Source: an uncultured Prevotellaceae bacterium
Lineage (GTDB): Bacteria > Bacteroidota > Bacteroidia > Bacteroidales > Bacteroidaceae
DNA length: 64,000 nucleotides
Assembly (NCBI GenBank): GCA_946402905.1
Contig: CAMIYC010000012.1
Coordinates: forward strand, 1-64,000
Direction of reading: 5' to 3'
The notes under the pieces were generated by a model that saw only the letters and a program-made list of their open reading frames with translations, did not search any database and was not told the origin of the DNA. Shown here piece after piece: positions 63,761-64,000 of the stretch (within the stretch, counting starts at the first letter, position 1; every line of letters starts with the position of its first letter). The translations under genes were made by a program, and so were the position numbers.

Positions 63761-63796
63761 TTTTCCATTGGAAAAATGCAGATAATCATTTATCCT

Positions 63797-64000
63797 TTAT
63801 ATTTTTATCCATTCATCCAGCCATATTTCTACCTGGCGGTCCTCATTCAGCCATTTGCTTGGAGCGATCACCCTCCCGTGCCTTTTGTTGAGAAAAGCTC
63901 CCCACCAGGAGAACGAAGAGTTGGCTATTATAAGGTCTTTGCAGTGGGTCATCAGGAACATGTCCCAGCAAGAATCTTTGCCTTTGTTTTCTGTCACTAT
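63797..64000 (-). CDS. C-terminal part of an alpha-1,2-fucosyltransferase-like protein (truncated by window end)
   Basis: The open frame enters from beyond 64000 and ends at 63797 (67 codons and a stop visible). The segment CKDLIIANSSFSWWGAFLN followed by VIAPSKWLNED is the typical C-terminal motif of GT11 alpha-1,2-fucosyltransferases, which bind GDP-fucose. A GTG at 63997 is in frame but is most likely internal. A fucosyltransferase is consistent with the manC-gmd-fcl genes at 30157-33439. The catalytic N-terminal part is not visible. Confidence 0.72.
   Translation of the reverse strand: MVTENKGKDSCWDMFLMTHCKDLIIANSSFSWWGAFLNKRHGRVIAPSKWLNEDRQVEIWLDEWIKI

Overview
The window looks like a chromosomal segment of a gut or rumen Bacteroidetes, most likely a Prevotella-type Prevotellaceae (about 50% GC, with AT-rich islands). 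The reasons are Bacteroidetes-type promoters (TTTG, 19-20 nt, TAnnTTTG) in front of many genes, an Oar-like TonB-dependent receptor followed by a BACON-domain lipoprotein, a DUF4369/TlpA-like lipoprotein, a GH35/GH43/GDSL/GPH-symporter glycan locus, and a very large capsule or exopolysaccharide locus. I saw no rRNA, tRNA, CRISPR array, insertion sequence or phage gene.

Layout. 1-2236: a 16-bp tandem repeat, a type-B carboxylesterase lipoprotein and a short membrane protein that looks like a truncated polysaccharide polymerase. 2688-6626: two ATP-grasp (sugar-transfer-associated type) genes and a MurF-like ligase. 6927-9326: pnp. 9541-18950: TonB receptor, BACON/OB lipoprotein, a TlpA-like lipoprotein without its active-site cysteines, a small secreted protein and a YARHG-DUF3160 protein, with two 9-bp tandem arrays between genes. 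19018-25756: glycan use (GH35, GDSL esterase, sugar symporter, cytoplasmic GH43) interrupted by a CapA-like gene. 25852-30105: a third ATP-grasp gene, a membrane acyltransferase and a secreted beta-helix protein, with a duplicated 3' fragment of the beta-helix gene marking a recombination scar.

30157-50485 (minus strand): a 20-gene Wzx/Wzy-type polysaccharide operon. It holds flippase, polymerase, three GT4 glycosyltransferases, pyruvyltransferase with an FrhB-like partner, glucuronyl C5-epimerase-like protein, a KAS III/SDR/ACP/acyltransferase module, DegT aminotransferase, PglC-like initiating transferase, a nucleotidyltransferase-family protein, a secreted GH29 fucosidase, and manC-gmd-fcl for GDP-L-fucose. 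50959-52320 is a fused IspD/TarI-like cytidylyltransferase and SDR, the Bcs1 (CDP-ribitol) arrangement. 52577-54188 holds two plus-strand genes (secreted protein, TPR protein) separated by an 8-bp tandem array.

54209-63710 (minus strand): an operon read from a clear promoter at 63729-63760. It encodes a glycosyltransferase, GNAT protein, ACP, SDR, split transketolase, metallo-beta-lactamase-fold hydrolase, adenylate-forming ligase and a fused LuxE-LuxC acyl reductase, followed by a decayed KAS III gene. At the right edge is the C-terminal end of an alpha-1,2-fucosyltransferase-like gene. The acid-activation, aldehyde-formation and two-carbon-transfer enzymes in this operon suggest that it makes an unusual polysaccharide building block. 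This is the best candidate for an undescribed system. No Wza/Wzc-type export or chain-length genes are in the window, so the locus probably continues outside it.
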